A DNA stretch of 64,000 nt from Streptomyces sp. M41(2017). GTDB taxonomy: Bacteria; Actinomycetota; Actinomycetes; Streptomycetales; Streptomycetaceae. The stretch lies in contig NZ_MWFK01000001.1 in the NCBI RefSeq assembly GCF_002078175.1, positions 3,782,001-3,846,000 of the forward strand. The letters are read 5' to 3'. Below, one piece after another: positions 42,946 to 52,269 of this stretch. Position numbers and translations under genes: made by a program. Under the pieces are notes generated by a model. The model saw only the letters and a list, made by a program, of their open reading frames with translations. It did not search any database and had not been told where the DNA came from. Position 1 is the stretch's first letter; the number at the start of each line of letters is the position of its first letter.

Positions 42946-45402
42946 GTGACGAGTACCGACACACGTACGGAAGCAGAGGACTCGGGACCCAGCGGCTACG
43001 CGGCGGCCCGGCTGCATCTCCTCCAGGAGGGGGCGCGGTCCGGGCCGCCGCGCCGTGCGGCCCTCGCCGAACTCACGGACGACTGGCTGACCGGCCTGTT
43101 CACCGCCGGGGCCGAGGGCATGCGCGGGGTCTCCCTCGTCGCCGTCGGCGGCTACGGCCGCGGTGAGCTCTCCCCGCGCAGCGACCTCGACCTGCTGCTC
43201 CTGCACGACGGCGGGGACTCCGGCGGGGTCGCCGCCCTCGCCGACCGCATCTGGTACCCCGTCTGGGATCTCGGCCTCGCCCTCGACCACTCCGTCCGCA
43301 CCCCGGCCGAGGCCCGCAAGACCGCGGGCGAGGACCTCAAGGTCCAGCTCGGCCTCCTCGACGCCCGCCACCTCGCCGGCGACCTCGGCCTCACCGCCGG
43401 ACTGCGCACGGCGATCCTCGCCGACTGGCGCAACCAGGCACCCAAGCGCCTCCCCGAGCTCCAGGAACTGTGCGCCGAGCGTGCCGAACGCCAGGGCGAA
43501 CTGCAGTACCTCCTCGAACCGGACCTCAAGGAAGCGCGCGGCGGACTCCGCGACGCCACCGCGCTGCGCGCCGTCGCCGCCTCCTGGCTCGCCGACGCGC
43601 CCCGCGAGGGACTCTCAGAAGCCCGCCGCCGGCTCCTCGACGTCCGGGACGCCCTGCACCTCACCACCGGCCGCGCCACCGACCGCCTCGCCCTTCAGGA
43701 GCAGGACCAGGTGGCCGCCGAGCTGGGCCTCCTCGACGCCGACACCCTGCTCCGCCAGGTGTACGAGGCCGCCCGCGTCGTCTCGTACGCCAGTGACGTC
43801 ACCTGGCGCGAGGTGGGGCGCGTGCTGCGGTCCCGTGCCGTGCGACCCCGGCTGCGCGCCATGCTGGGTGGCGGCCCCAAGCCCGCCGCCGAACGCTCAC
43901 CGCTCGCGGAGGGCGTCGTCGAGATGGACGGCGAGGTCGTTCTCGCTCGGGCCGCCCGGCCCGAGCGCGACCCCGTCCTTCCCCTGCGTGCCGCCGCCGC
44001 TGCCGCCCAGGCCGGTCTCCCGCTGTCCCTGCACGCCGTCCGGCGCATGGCGGCCGCGGCGCGCCCGCTGCCCTCGCCCTGGCCCGCCGAGGCGCGCGAG
44101 CAGCTCGTCACCCTGCTCGGCTCGGGCCGCCCGACCGTCGAGGTCTGGGAGGCGCTGGAGGCCGAAGGCCTGATCACCCGGCTGCTGCCCGACTGGGAGC
44201 GGGTCCGCTGCCGGCCCCAGCGCAACGCCGTCCACATCTGGACCGTCGACCGCCACCTCATCGAAACCGCCGTCCGCGCCTCCGAACTGACCCGCCGCGT
44301 CGGCCGCCCCGACCTGCTCCTCGTGGCCTCCCTGCTGCACGACATCGGCAAGGGCTGGCCCGGCGACCACTCCGTGGCCGGCGAGATCATCGCCCGCGAC
44401 GTGGCCACCCGCATCGGCTTCGACCGCGCGGACGTCGCCGTGCTCGCCACCCTCGTGCGCCACCACCTGCTGCTGATCGACACCGCGACGCGCCGTGACC
44501 TGGAGGACCCCGCCACCGTCCGCTCGGTCGCCGAGGCCGTCGGATCCCAGGGCACCCTCGAACTGCTCCACGCGCTCACCGAGTCCGACGCGCTGGCCAC
44601 CGGCCCCGCCGCATGGTCCTCCTGGCGCGGCTCCCTCGTCGCCGACCTGGTCAAGCGGGTCGCGGCCGTGCTCGCCGGCGACGCCCCCGAGGAGCCCGAG
44701 GCCGCGGCGCCCACGGCCGAACAGGAACGGCTCGCGATCGAGGCCTTCCGCACCGGCGGGCCCGTCCTCGCCCTGCGCGCCCAGACCGAGCCGGTCGAAC
44801 CCGGGACCGAGGGCGTGCCGGACGACCCGGAGCCGCTCGGCGTCGAGCTGCTCATCGCCGTCCCCGACCAGCCCGGGGTGCTCCCGGCGGTCGCCGGCGT
44901 CCTCGCCATGCACCGGCTGACCGTCCGCACCGCCGAACTGCGCGCCCTGGACCTGCCCGACGAGGTCGCGGGATCGGTCCTGCTGCTCAACTGGCGGGTC
45001 GCCGCCGAGTACGGCTCCCTGCCGCAGGCCGCCCGGCTGCGTGCCGACCTCGTCCGCGCCCTCGACGGCTCTCTCGACATCGCCGCGCGGCTCGCCGAGC
45101 GCGACGCGGCCTACCCGCGCCGCCGGGGCACGGTCGCCCCGCCCGCGCGCGTGACGGTCGCCCCCGCCGCCTCACGGCACGCGACCGTCATCGAGGTCCG
45201 CGCCCACGACGCCCCCGGCCTCCTGCACCGCATCGGGCGGGCCCTGGAGAAGGCGCACGTCCGGGTGCGGAGCATGCACGTCTCCACGCTCGGCGCGAAC
45301 GCCGTGGACGCCTTCTACGTGACCGGTACCCAGGGCGCGCCCCTGCCGTCGGAGGAGGCGGTGTCGGTGGCGCGCGCCCTGGAGGAGGCGCTGCGGGAGT
45401 GA
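42946..45402 (+). CDS. glnD: PII (adenylyl/uridylyl)transferase GlnD
   Basis: This 818-residue bifunctional enzyme modifies and demodifies PII. An N-terminal nucleotidyltransferase domain has GGYGRGELSPRSDLDLLLL (68-86), a central HD hydrolase has LLHDIGKGWPGDHS (His465/Asp466), and two C-terminal ACT domains (about 622-700 and 738-818; VEVRAHDAPGLLHRIGRALE) sense glutamine. In Streptomyces this protein adenylylates rather than uridylylates GlnK. GTG 42946 follows GACAGGAGTC. It is the last gene of the amtB-glnK-glnD operon. Confidence 0.96.
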   Translation: MTSTDTRTEAEDSGPSGYAAARLHLLQEGARSGPPRRAALAELTDDWLTGLFTAGAEGMRGVSLVAVGGYGRGELSPRSDLDLLLLHDGGDSGGVAALADRIWYPVWDLGLALDHSVRTPAEARKTAGEDLKVQLGLLDARHLAGDLGLTAGLRTAILADWRNQAPKRLPELQELCAERAERQGELQYLLEPDLKEARGGLRDATALRAVAASWLADAPREGLSEARRRLLDVRDALHLTTGRATDRLALQEQDQVAAELGLLDADTLLRQVYEAARVVSYASDVTWREVGRVLRSRAVRPRLRAMLGGGPKPAAERSPLAEGVVEMDGEVVLARAARPERDPVLPLRAAAAAAQAGLPLSLHAVRRMAAAARPLPSPWPAEAREQLVTLLGSGRPTVEVWEALEAEGLITRLLPDWERVRCRPQRNAVHIWTVDRHLIETAVRASELTRRVGRPDLLLVASLLHDIGKGWPGDHSVAGEIIARDVATRIGFDRADVAVLATLVRHHLLLIDTATRRDLEDPATVRSVAEAVGSQGTLELLHALTESDALATGPAAWSSWRGSLVADLVKRVAAVLAGDAPEEPEAAAPTAEQERLAIEAFRTGGPVLALRAQTEPVEPGTEGVPDDPEPLGVELLIAVPDQPGVLPAVAGVLAMHRLTVRTAELRALDLPDEVAGSVLLLNWRVAAEYGSLPQAARLRADLVRALDGSLDIAARLAERDAAYPRRRGTVAPPARVTVAPAASRHATVIEVRAHDAPGLLHRIGRALEKAHVRVRSMHVSTLGANAVDAFYVTGTQGAPLPSEEAVSVARALEEALRE

Positions 45403-45879
45403 GCGGGGGAGAGGGAACGGGGGCGACGGGACGAGGGCGAAGGACCGTGTCGCGCGCCCGGCCGTCCCGTCCCACCGTTCCGCCCGGGCCGGGCACGTGG
45501 TGTCGCCCTGCCCGTCCGCCGATGTTCCCGCCCCGCTGTTCGCGTCGGCCGCGGGTCGCCGCCAAGCGGTGGCTCCGGGGACCGCGGGAGTCGAGCGGCG
45601 GTGCGCCGTTCCGGCACGCCGTTCCGCCCGGTTGCCGCTCGTTCGGTGAGGGACGCCGGAGCCCCTCCCGCCGGGCGCTGGGCGTCGAGTGGGCCGCGGA
45701 GCGGCGTGCCGGGGCGGCTCCGTACCCCTCGGTACGAGGTGCCGTCCGGCCGCCCCGTACCCCGGGTACGAGGTGCCGTAGGTCTCTCGTATGAACGCGG
45801 TGGAGACCCCACCGCACGCGGCCAGATACCCTGGAGGGCGATTCCCTTCGCCCCCGACCCCTGAGGACCGACGAGCGCC
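45403..45879 (+). other. 477-base glnD-ffh intergenic region with repeats
   Basis: No gene is supported. It contains two 15-base direct repeats (listed separately), a small palindrome CCTCG-GTA-CGAGG (45727-45739), and a -10-like TACCCT (45827-45832) 48 bases before ffh. The GGTCTC/GAGACC arms (45781-45786, 45803-45808) may form a leader hairpin. Confidence 0.45.
45731..45779. repeat. 15-base direct repeat upstream of ffh
   Basis: GGTACGAGGTGCCGT occurs twice, at 45731-45745 and 45765-45779, with starts 34 bases apart. A CCCCGTACCCC motif lies between them. It may be a duplicated regulatory site or a simple repeat. Confidence 0.6.
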
Positions 45880-47433
45880 GTGTTCGATACTCTCTCCGAT
45901 CGCCTCTCAGCGACGTTCAAGAACCTGCGGGGCAAGGGCCGACTGTCCGAAGCCGACATCGACGCCACCGCACGCGAGATCCGTATCGCGCTCCTCGAAG
46001 CCGACGTGGCCCTCCCGGTCGTGCGGACCTTCATCAAGAACGTCAAGGAGCGCGCGCTCGGTGCCGAGGTCTCCAAGGCGCTGAACCCGGCCCAGCAGGT
46101 CCTGAAGATCGTGAACGACGAGCTCGTCACGATCCTGGGCGGCGAGACCCGCCGCCTGCGGTTCGCCAAGAACCCGCCCACCGTGATCATGCTCGCGGGT
46201 CTCCAGGGCGCCGGTAAGACCACCCTCGCCGGAAAGCTCGGCAAGTGGCTCAAGGACCAGGGGCACTCCCCGCTCCTCGTCGCCGCCGACCTCCAGCGCC
46301 CGAACGCGGTGAACCAGCTCAGCGTGGTCGCCGAGCGCGCGGGCGTCGCCGTGTACGCCCCGGAGCCGGGCAACGGCGTGGGCGACCCGGTCAAGGTCGC
46401 CAAGGACTCCATGGAGTTCGCGAAGACCAAGGTCCACGACATCGTGATCGTGGACACCGCCGGCCGTCTCGGCATCGACCAGGAGCTGATGCAGCAGGCC
46501 GCGGACATCCGCGACGCCGTCAGCCCCGACGAGATCCTCTTCGTCGTCGACGCGATGATCGGCCAGGACGCGGTCAACACCGCCGAGTCCTTCCGTGACG
46601 GCGTCGGCTTCGACGGCGTGGTGCTCTCCAAGCTCGACGGTGACGCCCGCGGTGGTGCGGCCCTGTCGATCGCCTCGGTCACCGGCAAGCCGATCATGTT
46701 CGCGTCGAACGGCGAGAAGCTCGACGACTTCGACGCCTTCCACCCGGACCGGATGGCCTCCCGCATCCTCGACATGGGTGACCTGCTCACCCTGATCGAG
46801 CAGGCGGAGAAGACGTTCAGCCAAGAAGAGGCCGAGAAGATGGCCTCCAAGCTGGCGTCCAAGAAGGGCCAGGACTTCACCCTGGACGACTTCCTGGCCC
46901 AGATGGAGCAGGTCCGGAAGATGGGCAGCATCAGCAAGCTGCTCGGCATGCTCCCCGGCATGGGCCAGATCAAGGACCAGATCAACAACCTCGACGAGCG
47001 CGACGTCGACCGCACGGCCGCCATCATCAAGTCGATGACCCCGGCCGAGCGCCAGGAGCCGACGATCATCAACGGCTCGCGCCGCGCCCGTATCGCCAAG
47101 GGCTCCGGTGTCGAGGTCAGCGCGGTCAAGGGCCTGGTCGAGCGGTTCTTCGAGGCCCGCAAGATGATGTCCCGCATGGCCCAGGGCGGCGGTATGCCGG
47201 GTATGCCGGGGATGCCGGGCATGGGTGGCGGCCCCGGCCGCACCAAGAAGAAGCAGAAGCAGGCCAAGGGCAAGCAGCGCTCCGGCAACCCGATGAAGCG
47301 CAAGCTGCAGGAGGAAGAGGAGGCGGCCCGCCGCGAGGCCGGCGCCCAGGGCGGCAATGCCTTCGGCCTCCCGCAGCAGGGTGCTCAGGAGGACTTCGAG
47401 CTGCCGGACGAGTTCAAGAAGTTCATGGGCTGA
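45880..47433 (+). CDS. ffh: Signal recognition particle protein Ffh
   Basis: Ffh is the SRP54 GTPase that binds signal sequences and 4.5S RNA and docks with FtsY. It has 517 residues. The N domain opens MFDTLSDRLSATFKNLRGKG; the G domain has GLQGAGKT (107-114) and DTAGR (192-196); the Met-rich M domain spans about 325-440, with a GMPGMPGMPGMGG repeat near the C-terminus and a basic KKKQKQAKGKQ tail. The last 70 residues are longer than in E. coli, as usual for Streptomyces. GTG 45880 has no strong ribosome site (GAGGACCGACGAG). Confidence 0.97.
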   Translation: MFDTLSDRLSATFKNLRGKGRLSEADIDATAREIRIALLEADVALPVVRTFIKNVKERALGAEVSKALNPAQQVLKIVNDELVTILGGETRRLRFAKNPPTVIMLAGLQGAGKTTLAGKLGKWLKDQGHSPLLVAADLQRPNAVNQLSVVAERAGVAVYAPEPGNGVGDPVKVAKDSMEFAKTKVHDIVIVDTAGRLGIDQELMQQAADIRDAVSPDEILFVVDAMIGQDAVNTAESFRDGVGFDGVVLSKLDGDARGGAALSIASVTGKPIMFASNGEKLDDFDAFHPDRMASRILDMGDLLTLIEQAEKTFSQEEAEKMASKLASKKGQDFTLDDFLAQMEQVRKMGSISKLLGMLPGMGQIKDQINNLDERDVDRTAAIIKSMTPAERQEPTIINGSRRARIAKGSGVEVSAVKGLVERFFEARKMMSRMAQGGGMPGMPGMPGMGGGPGRTKKKQKQAKGKQRSGNPMKRKLQEEEEAARREAGAQGGNAFGLPQQGAQEDFELPDEFKKFMG

Positions 47434-47469
47434 CGTCCGCCCCGCGCGGACCCGCCGGCGCGACACCCC

Positions 47470-47504
47470 CTGGGGGCGTCCCTCTCTCCGAGGGGTGCCC
47501 CCAG
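47470..47504 (+). terminator. ffh terminator hairpin
   Basis: CTGGGGGCGTCCCTC pairs with GAGGGGTGCCCCCAG over 15 bp (two wobble pairs) around a TCTCC loop, 37 bases after the ffh stop. Confidence 0.75.
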
Positions 47505-47589
47505 CGGCGTACCCGAAGGCTCCGCGCAGCGGTGTTCCGGCGGTACGAGCGCGGGTGCCGCTGTTCGTCTTGTGTCGTAACGTCCGGAT

Positions 47590-49524
47590 ATGAGCAACCC
47601 CGTTCCGCCGCGCAAGGCACCTGAGAAGCCGTGGCGTACCGAGGGCACGCCGCCCGAGCCGACACCGCCGCCCTCCGGCAGACGGAAGATGCCCGGCGGC
47701 TGGTGGAGTCTCGCCCTGGCCGCTCTCGTCGTGTTCCTGATCGCCAACCTGGTGCTGTCCTTCTTCAACGAGGGCGACGAGCCGACGATCTCCTACACCG
47801 AGTTCAGCAGGCAGGTGGGCGACGGCAACGTCACCAAGATCTACTCCAAGGGCGACGCGATCCAGGGGCAGCTCAAGAAGTCCCAGGACAAGCCCGACGG
47901 CGACGGGAAGTACACGAAGTTCAAGACACAGCGCCCCGTCTTCGCGGACGACAAGCTGTGGGAGAACCTGGAGCGGCACGACGTCACGGTGACCGCCTCG
48001 CCCGTGGTCCAGCAGCGCAGCCTGCTCTCCAACGTGCTGATCTCGCTCGCCCCGATGCTGCTGCTCGTCGTCCTGTGGATCTTCATCGCCCGTCGGCTCA
48101 GCTCCGGGATGGGCGGCGCCGGCGGCATGCTCGGCCGCAAGGCACCCCCGAAGCCGGTCGAACTGGTGCCCGGCGGCAAGCGCACGACGTTCGCCGACGT
48201 GGCCGGGATCGACGAGGTCGCGGGTGAACTCAACGACGTCGTGGACTTCCTCAAGAACCCCGACGCCTACCGGAGGATGGGCGCCAAGATGCCGCGCGGT
48301 GTGCTCCTCGCGGGCCCGCCCGGCACGGGAAAGACCCTGCTCGCGCGCGCCGTCGCCGGGGAGGCGGGCGTCCCGTTCTTCTCGGCGTCCGCCTCCGAGT
48401 TCATCGAGATGATCGTCGGCGTCGGCGCCTCGCGCGTCCGGGAACTGTTCGCCGAGGCCCGCAAGGTGGCCCCGTCCATCATCTTCATCGACGAGATCGA
48501 CACCATCGGACGGGCCCGCGCCGGCGGCTCCGGGATGGGCGGTCACGACGAGCGCGAGCAGACCCTCAACCAGATCCTCACCGAGATGGACGGCTTCAGC
48601 GGCTCGGAGGGCGTCATCGTCATCGCCGCCACCAACCGCGCGGACATCCTGGACCCCGCCCTCACCCGACCCGGCCGCTTCGACCGGGTCGTCAGCGTCT
48701 CGCCGCCCGACCGCGACGGCAGGGCGGCGATCCTGGAGATCCACACCCGCCAGATCCCGCTGGCCCCCGATGTGGACCTGGAGCAGGTCGCCCGGACGAC
48801 GCCGGGCATGACCGGCGCCGATCTCGCCAACCTCGCCAACGAGGCAGCCCTCCTCGCCGTCAAGCGCGAGCAGGACCAGGTGACCCAGGGCGACCTCTCC
48901 GAAGCGCTCGAAAAGGTCCAGCTCGGTGCAGAACGCCCGCTCGTGATGCCCTACGACGAACGCCGCCGCACCGCGTACCACGAGAGCGGCCACGCCCTGC
49001 TCGGCATGCTGCACCCGGGCGCCGACCCGGTCCGCAAGATCACCATCGTCCCGCGCGGCCGGGCCCTCGGCGTCACCCTCTCGACCCCGGACGCGGACCG
49101 TTACTCGTACACCGAGGAGTACCTGCGCGGCCGGATCATCGGGGCCCTCGGCGGCATGGCCGCCGAGCACGTCGTGTACGACGTCATCACCACCGGCTCG
49201 GAGAACGACCTCGAACAGGTGACCAGACTCGCCCGCGGCATGGTCGCCCGCTGGGGCATGAGCGAACGCGTCGGCCGGATGTCCGCACTGCCCGACGACG
49301 CCCAGCAGGCCTACGGCCTCGCGGCCGCACCGAGCACCCTCGACTCCATCGACCACGAGATGCGCCGCATCGTCGACGAGTGCTACGAGGAGGCCTGCGG
49401 CAAACTCCGCGAACACCGGGGGCAACTGGACGCCCTGGCGGAGGCGCTCCTCGCGAACGAGACGCTGGACGAGGCGGAGGCCTACCGGATCGCCGGCGTA
49501 CCCCGGATGGCGAAGGACGCCTGA
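47590..49524 (+). CDS. ftsH2: Second FtsH-family membrane AAA+ zinc protease
   Basis: This 644-residue membrane-anchored AAA+ metalloprotease has two helices (about 37-57 and 147-165) bracketing an extracytoplasmic domain, Walker A GPPGTGKT (242-249), FIDEIDTIGRARAGG, the second region of homology ATNRADILDPALTRPGRFDR, and zinc motif HESGH (463-467). Domain order is that of FtsH. From memory Streptomyces carry a separate housekeeping FtsH near the folate/hpt genes, so this would be the paralog next to ffh. The N-terminus is Pro-rich (VPPRKAPEKPWRTEGTPPEP). ATG 47590 lacks a clear ribosome site. Confidence 0.94.
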   Translation: MSNPVPPRKAPEKPWRTEGTPPEPTPPPSGRRKMPGGWWSLALAALVVFLIANLVLSFFNEGDEPTISYTEFSRQVGDGNVTKIYSKGDAIQGQLKKSQDKPDGDGKYTKFKTQRPVFADDKLWENLERHDVTVTASPVVQQRSLLSNVLISLAPMLLLVVLWIFIARRLSSGMGGAGGMLGRKAPPKPVELVPGGKRTTFADVAGIDEVAGELNDVVDFLKNPDAYRRMGAKMPRGVLLAGPPGTGKTLLARAVAGEAGVPFFSASASEFIEMIVGVGASRVRELFAEARKVAPSIIFIDEIDTIGRARAGGSGMGGHDEREQTLNQILTEMDGFSGSEGVIVIAATNRADILDPALTRPGRFDRVVSVSPPDRDGRAAILEIHTRQIPLAPDVDLEQVARTTPGMTGADLANLANEAALLAVKREQDQVTQGDLSEALEKVQLGAERPLVMPYDERRRTAYHESGHALLGMLHPGADPVRKITIVPRGRALGVTLSTPDADRYSYTEEYLRGRIIGALGGMAAEHVVYDVITTGSENDLEQVTRLARGMVARWGMSERVGRMSALPDDAQQAYGLAAAPSTLDSIDHEMRRIVDECYEEACGKLREHRGQLDALAEALLANETLDEAEAYRIAGVPRMAKDA

Positions 49525-49545
49525 CGGGGACCGGCCCGCGGCCGC

Positions 49546-50403
49546 TCAGACCGTCCGCGCGATCAGGTACCGGAACACGTTCGGCATCCAGACCGTCCCG
49601 TCCCCGCGCAGGTACGGATGCAGAGCCTCCGCGACCTCCTTGTCGACCTGGGCCTGGTCGGTCGCGTCGACCGCCGCGTCGAACAGTCCTGTGGACAGCA
49701 GTCCCCGCACGGCACTGTCGACGTCCGCGTACCCGAACGGGCACGCCACCCGGCCCGAGCCGTCCGGTCGTAACCCGGCCCGCTGGGCGACGTCCTCCAG
49801 GTCGTCCCGCCGCGCGGGCCGCCAGCCGGGCGCGGTGCGCAGCGGATCGGCGAGCTTGCGGGCGACCCGCAGCACGGCCGAGGTGCTGCACCGTTCCGGC
49901 GGTCCCCAGCCGACGAGCACCACGGGTGTCCCATGTCCGGCCAGCGGCGCCGCCGCGGAGAGCAGCGAGGCGAGGCGCTCGGAGTCGCCGGCCACACAGC
50001 CGATCGGCTCGAAGGCGGTCACCAGGTTGTACGGCGGACCTCCCTCGACGGCCGCGTCACCGGGCGGACCGGCCACCAGCCGGGTCCCGGTGTGCGGCCG
50101 CGCGATCAGGTCCCCGGACAGCAGACGCTCCCGCGCGAGAGCCAGCCGTTCGGGCGACGCGGAGTCGACCCCCGTGACCGCGGCCCCGCGGGAGCGTGCC
50201 ATCAGCAGGGCCAGTCCCGCCCCGCAGCCGAGCCCGAGCAGCCGTGTCCTGCCGCTCACTTCGAGTCGTTCGTGGACGGCCTCGTAGAGCGGCACCAGCA
50301 TCCGCTCCTGGATCTCGGCCCAGTCACGCGCGCGTGCAGCACGGTCCGTGCGGGGCGGTGGGCCCGCGTGAGGAAGGTGCTGCCGCACGAGTGTCGGTGT
50401 CAT
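49546..50403 (-). CDS. SAM-dependent methyltransferase
   Basis: This 285-residue class I methyltransferase has the SAM-binding motif LLGLGCGAGLALLMA, acidic motif GVDSAS (ribose-binding Asp), and a second strand TPVVLVGWGPPERC. The C-terminal half (DLEDVAQRAGLRPDG; YADVDSAVRGLLSTGLFDAA) is like UbiE/COQ5-type small-molecule methyltransferases. ATG 50403 was chosen; TTGGGG lies 8 bases before it. The in-frame extension to 50475 has no ribosome site. It is convergent with ftsH2 (21-base gap) and divergent from proS. The substrate is unknown. Confidence 0.9.
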   Translation of the reverse strand: MTPTLVRQHLPHAGPPPRTDRAARARDWAEIQERMLVPLYEAVHERLEVSGRTRLLGLGCGAGLALLMARSRGAAVTGVDSASPERLALARERLLSGDLIARPHTGTRLVAGPPGDAAVEGGPPYNLVTAFEPIGCVAGDSERLASLLSAAAPLAGHGTPVVLVGWGPPERCSTSAVLRVARKLADPLRTAPGWRPARRDDLEDVAQRAGLRPDGSGRVACPFGYADVDSAVRGLLSTGLFDAAVDATDQAQVDKEVAEALHPYLRGDGTVWMPNVFRYLIARTV

Positions 50404-50565
50404 CGAAAGTGCCCCAATCAGCCGAGAGTTGCCGCCGGGCCCCGATTCCTTCGCCCCCGCGCAGTAGGCCCGCACTCCCCCCGTATGTCAGGTAACTCCG
50501 CCCTCGTCGTGTCGTCCAGGGGTTGCGGGGGCCCGTTTGCCCGCCGGCCGCGAACGTCGCGAGAA

Positions 50566-50596
50566 TTCACATCCCGGCAACGTGGACCCGTACCAT
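50566..50596 (+). promoter_or_regulatory. Candidate leaderless promoter of proS
   Basis: TTCACA (50566-50571), a 19-base spacer and TACCAT (50591-50596) lie 6 bases before the ATG, and there is no ribosome site. The -35 box matches TTGACA at five of six bases, but the spacing is long. Confidence 0.4.
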
Positions 50597-50602
50597 CGCC
50601 GC

Positions 50603-52018
50603 ATGGCAAAGGCACCCGTTCTCACGCCCCAGGCGGACGACTTCCCGCGCTGGTACCAGGACCTGATCAACAAGGCCGAACTGGCCGACAACGGGCCGGT
50701 GCGCGGCACCATGGTCATCAGGCCGTACGGGTACGGGCTGTGGGAGCGGATGCAGCAGGAGATGGACGCCCGCATCAAGGAGGCGGGTGCCCAGAACGCG
50801 TACTTCCCGCTGTTCATCCCGCAGTCGTACCTGACCCGGGAGGCGGAGCACGTCGAGGGCTTCGCGCCCGAGCTCGCGGTCGTCACGCACGGCGGCGGCA
50901 AGGAGCTGGAGGAGCCGGTCGTCGTCCGCCCGACGTCCGAGACGATCATCAACGAGTACTTCTCCAAGTGGGTCCAGAGCTACCGCGACCTGCCGCTGCT
51001 GATCAACCAGTGGGCGAACGTGGTCCGTTGGGAGATGCGCCCCCGGGTGTTCCTGCGGACGACCGAGTTCCTCTGGCAGGAGGGCCACACCGCCCACGCC
51101 ACCTACGAGGACGCCCGGGACTACGCCGCGTACATCCACAAGGAGGTGTACGCCGACTTCATGACCGACGTCCTCGGCATCGACGTCGTCCTCGGCCGCA
51201 AGACGGCGAGCGAACGGTTCGCGGGTGCGATCAACACCCTCACGCTCGAAGGCATGATGGGCGACGGCAAGGCCCTCCAGATGGGCACCAGCCACGAGCT
51301 GGGACAGAACTTCGCGAAGGCCTTCAACACCCAGTACCTGTCCAAGGACGGCAGGCAGGAACTCGTCTGGCAGACCTCCTGGGGGTCCTCGACCCGCATG
51401 GTGGGTGGCCTGATCATGTCGCACGGCGACGACAACGGGTTGCGGGTGCCGCCGCGCCTCGCCCCCGTCCAGGTCGTCGTCCTCGCGATCAAGGGCGATG
51501 AGGCGGTTCTGGCCAAGGTCCACGAGATCGGCGACCGGCTCAAGGCCGCGGGCGTGCGCGTCCAGGTCGACGACCGCACGGACACGCCGTTCGGGCGACG
51601 CGCCGTCGACTGGGAGCTGAAGGGTGTCCCGGTGCGCGTCGAGGTCGGCCCCCGTGACCTGGAGAGCGGCACCGTGATGCTGGCCCGCCGCATCCCCGGA
51701 GGCAAGGAACCCGTCGCCGTCGACGCCCTCGCCGGCCTGCTCCCCGGCGTCCTGGAGGAGGACCAGGCGCTGCTGCTGAGGCAGTCGCGCGAGCGCCGCG
51801 AGTCCCGCACGTCCGAGGTGTCGACGATCGAGGAAGCCGTGGAGGCCGCCGTCGCGGGCGGCTGGGCCCGCATCCCGTGGGCGGACCTCGGCGCAGAGGG
51901 CGAGGCCAGGCTCGCCGAGCACGCCGTGACCGTACGGTGTCTGGTCGCCGAGGACGGGTCGGTACCCGAGACCGACGACGCACCCGGTAACGTCGCCGTC
52001 GTCGCCCGCGCCTACTGA
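50603..52018 (+). CDS. proS: Prolyl-tRNA synthetase, type 3 (Thermus/eukaryote-like)
   Basis: This class II aminoacyl-tRNA synthetase charges tRNA-Pro. The 471 residues and sequence (NKAELADNGPVRGTMVIRPY; YFPLFIPQSYLTREAEHVEG; motif 2 VVRWEMRPRVFLRTTEFLWQ; motif 3 region GLRVPPRLAPVQVVVL) place it in the short archaeal/eukaryote-like group without the bacterial INS editing domain. The usual C-terminal zinc cysteines are missing; the tail is GWARIPWADLGAEGEARL then AVTVRCLVAEDGS with one Cys. I recall a longer bacterial-type ProRS elsewhere in Streptomyces, so this may be an extra copy. ATG 50603 may be leaderless. Confidence 0.94.
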   Translation: MAKAPVLTPQADDFPRWYQDLINKAELADNGPVRGTMVIRPYGYGLWERMQQEMDARIKEAGAQNAYFPLFIPQSYLTREAEHVEGFAPELAVVTHGGGKELEEPVVVRPTSETIINEYFSKWVQSYRDLPLLINQWANVVRWEMRPRVFLRTTEFLWQEGHTAHATYEDARDYAAYIHKEVYADFMTDVLGIDVVLGRKTASERFAGAINTLTLEGMMGDGKALQMGTSHELGQNFAKAFNTQYLSKDGRQELVWQTSWGSSTRMVGGLIMSHGDDNGLRVPPRLAPVQVVVLAIKGDEAVLAKVHEIGDRLKAAGVRVQVDDRTDTPFGRRAVDWELKGVPVRVEVGPRDLESGTVMLARRIPGGKEPVAVDALAGLLPGVLEEDQALLLRQSRERRESRTSEVSTIEEAVEAAVAGGWARIPWADLGAEGEARLAEHAVTVRCLVAEDGSVPETDDAPGNVAVVARAY

Positions 52019-52269
52019 GCCGGCCGCGAGCGCGACCGAAACACCTCTTGCGCATCCGCCGACCGCAGCCACCCCGGCACGCGGACACCGTCTACGTGCC
52101 GGGGCGTACGTGACCCTACGTACCGCCTTGGTATGAGCTGTGATGCTTCTCCGCAGATCAGCGCACCCGCCCTCGTCAGGACGCATCAGCGGCAACTGAC
52201 GGGTACGTGCAAATTATTTGGGATGCCCCGGAATAGGAACACAGAGGCACCCACGCTCGTTGTCATTAC

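Noticed and set aside
45907..49425. 1172-residue minus-strand reading opposite ffh and ftsH2
   Set aside because: Shadow spanning two clear genes and a terminator; no recognisable domain.
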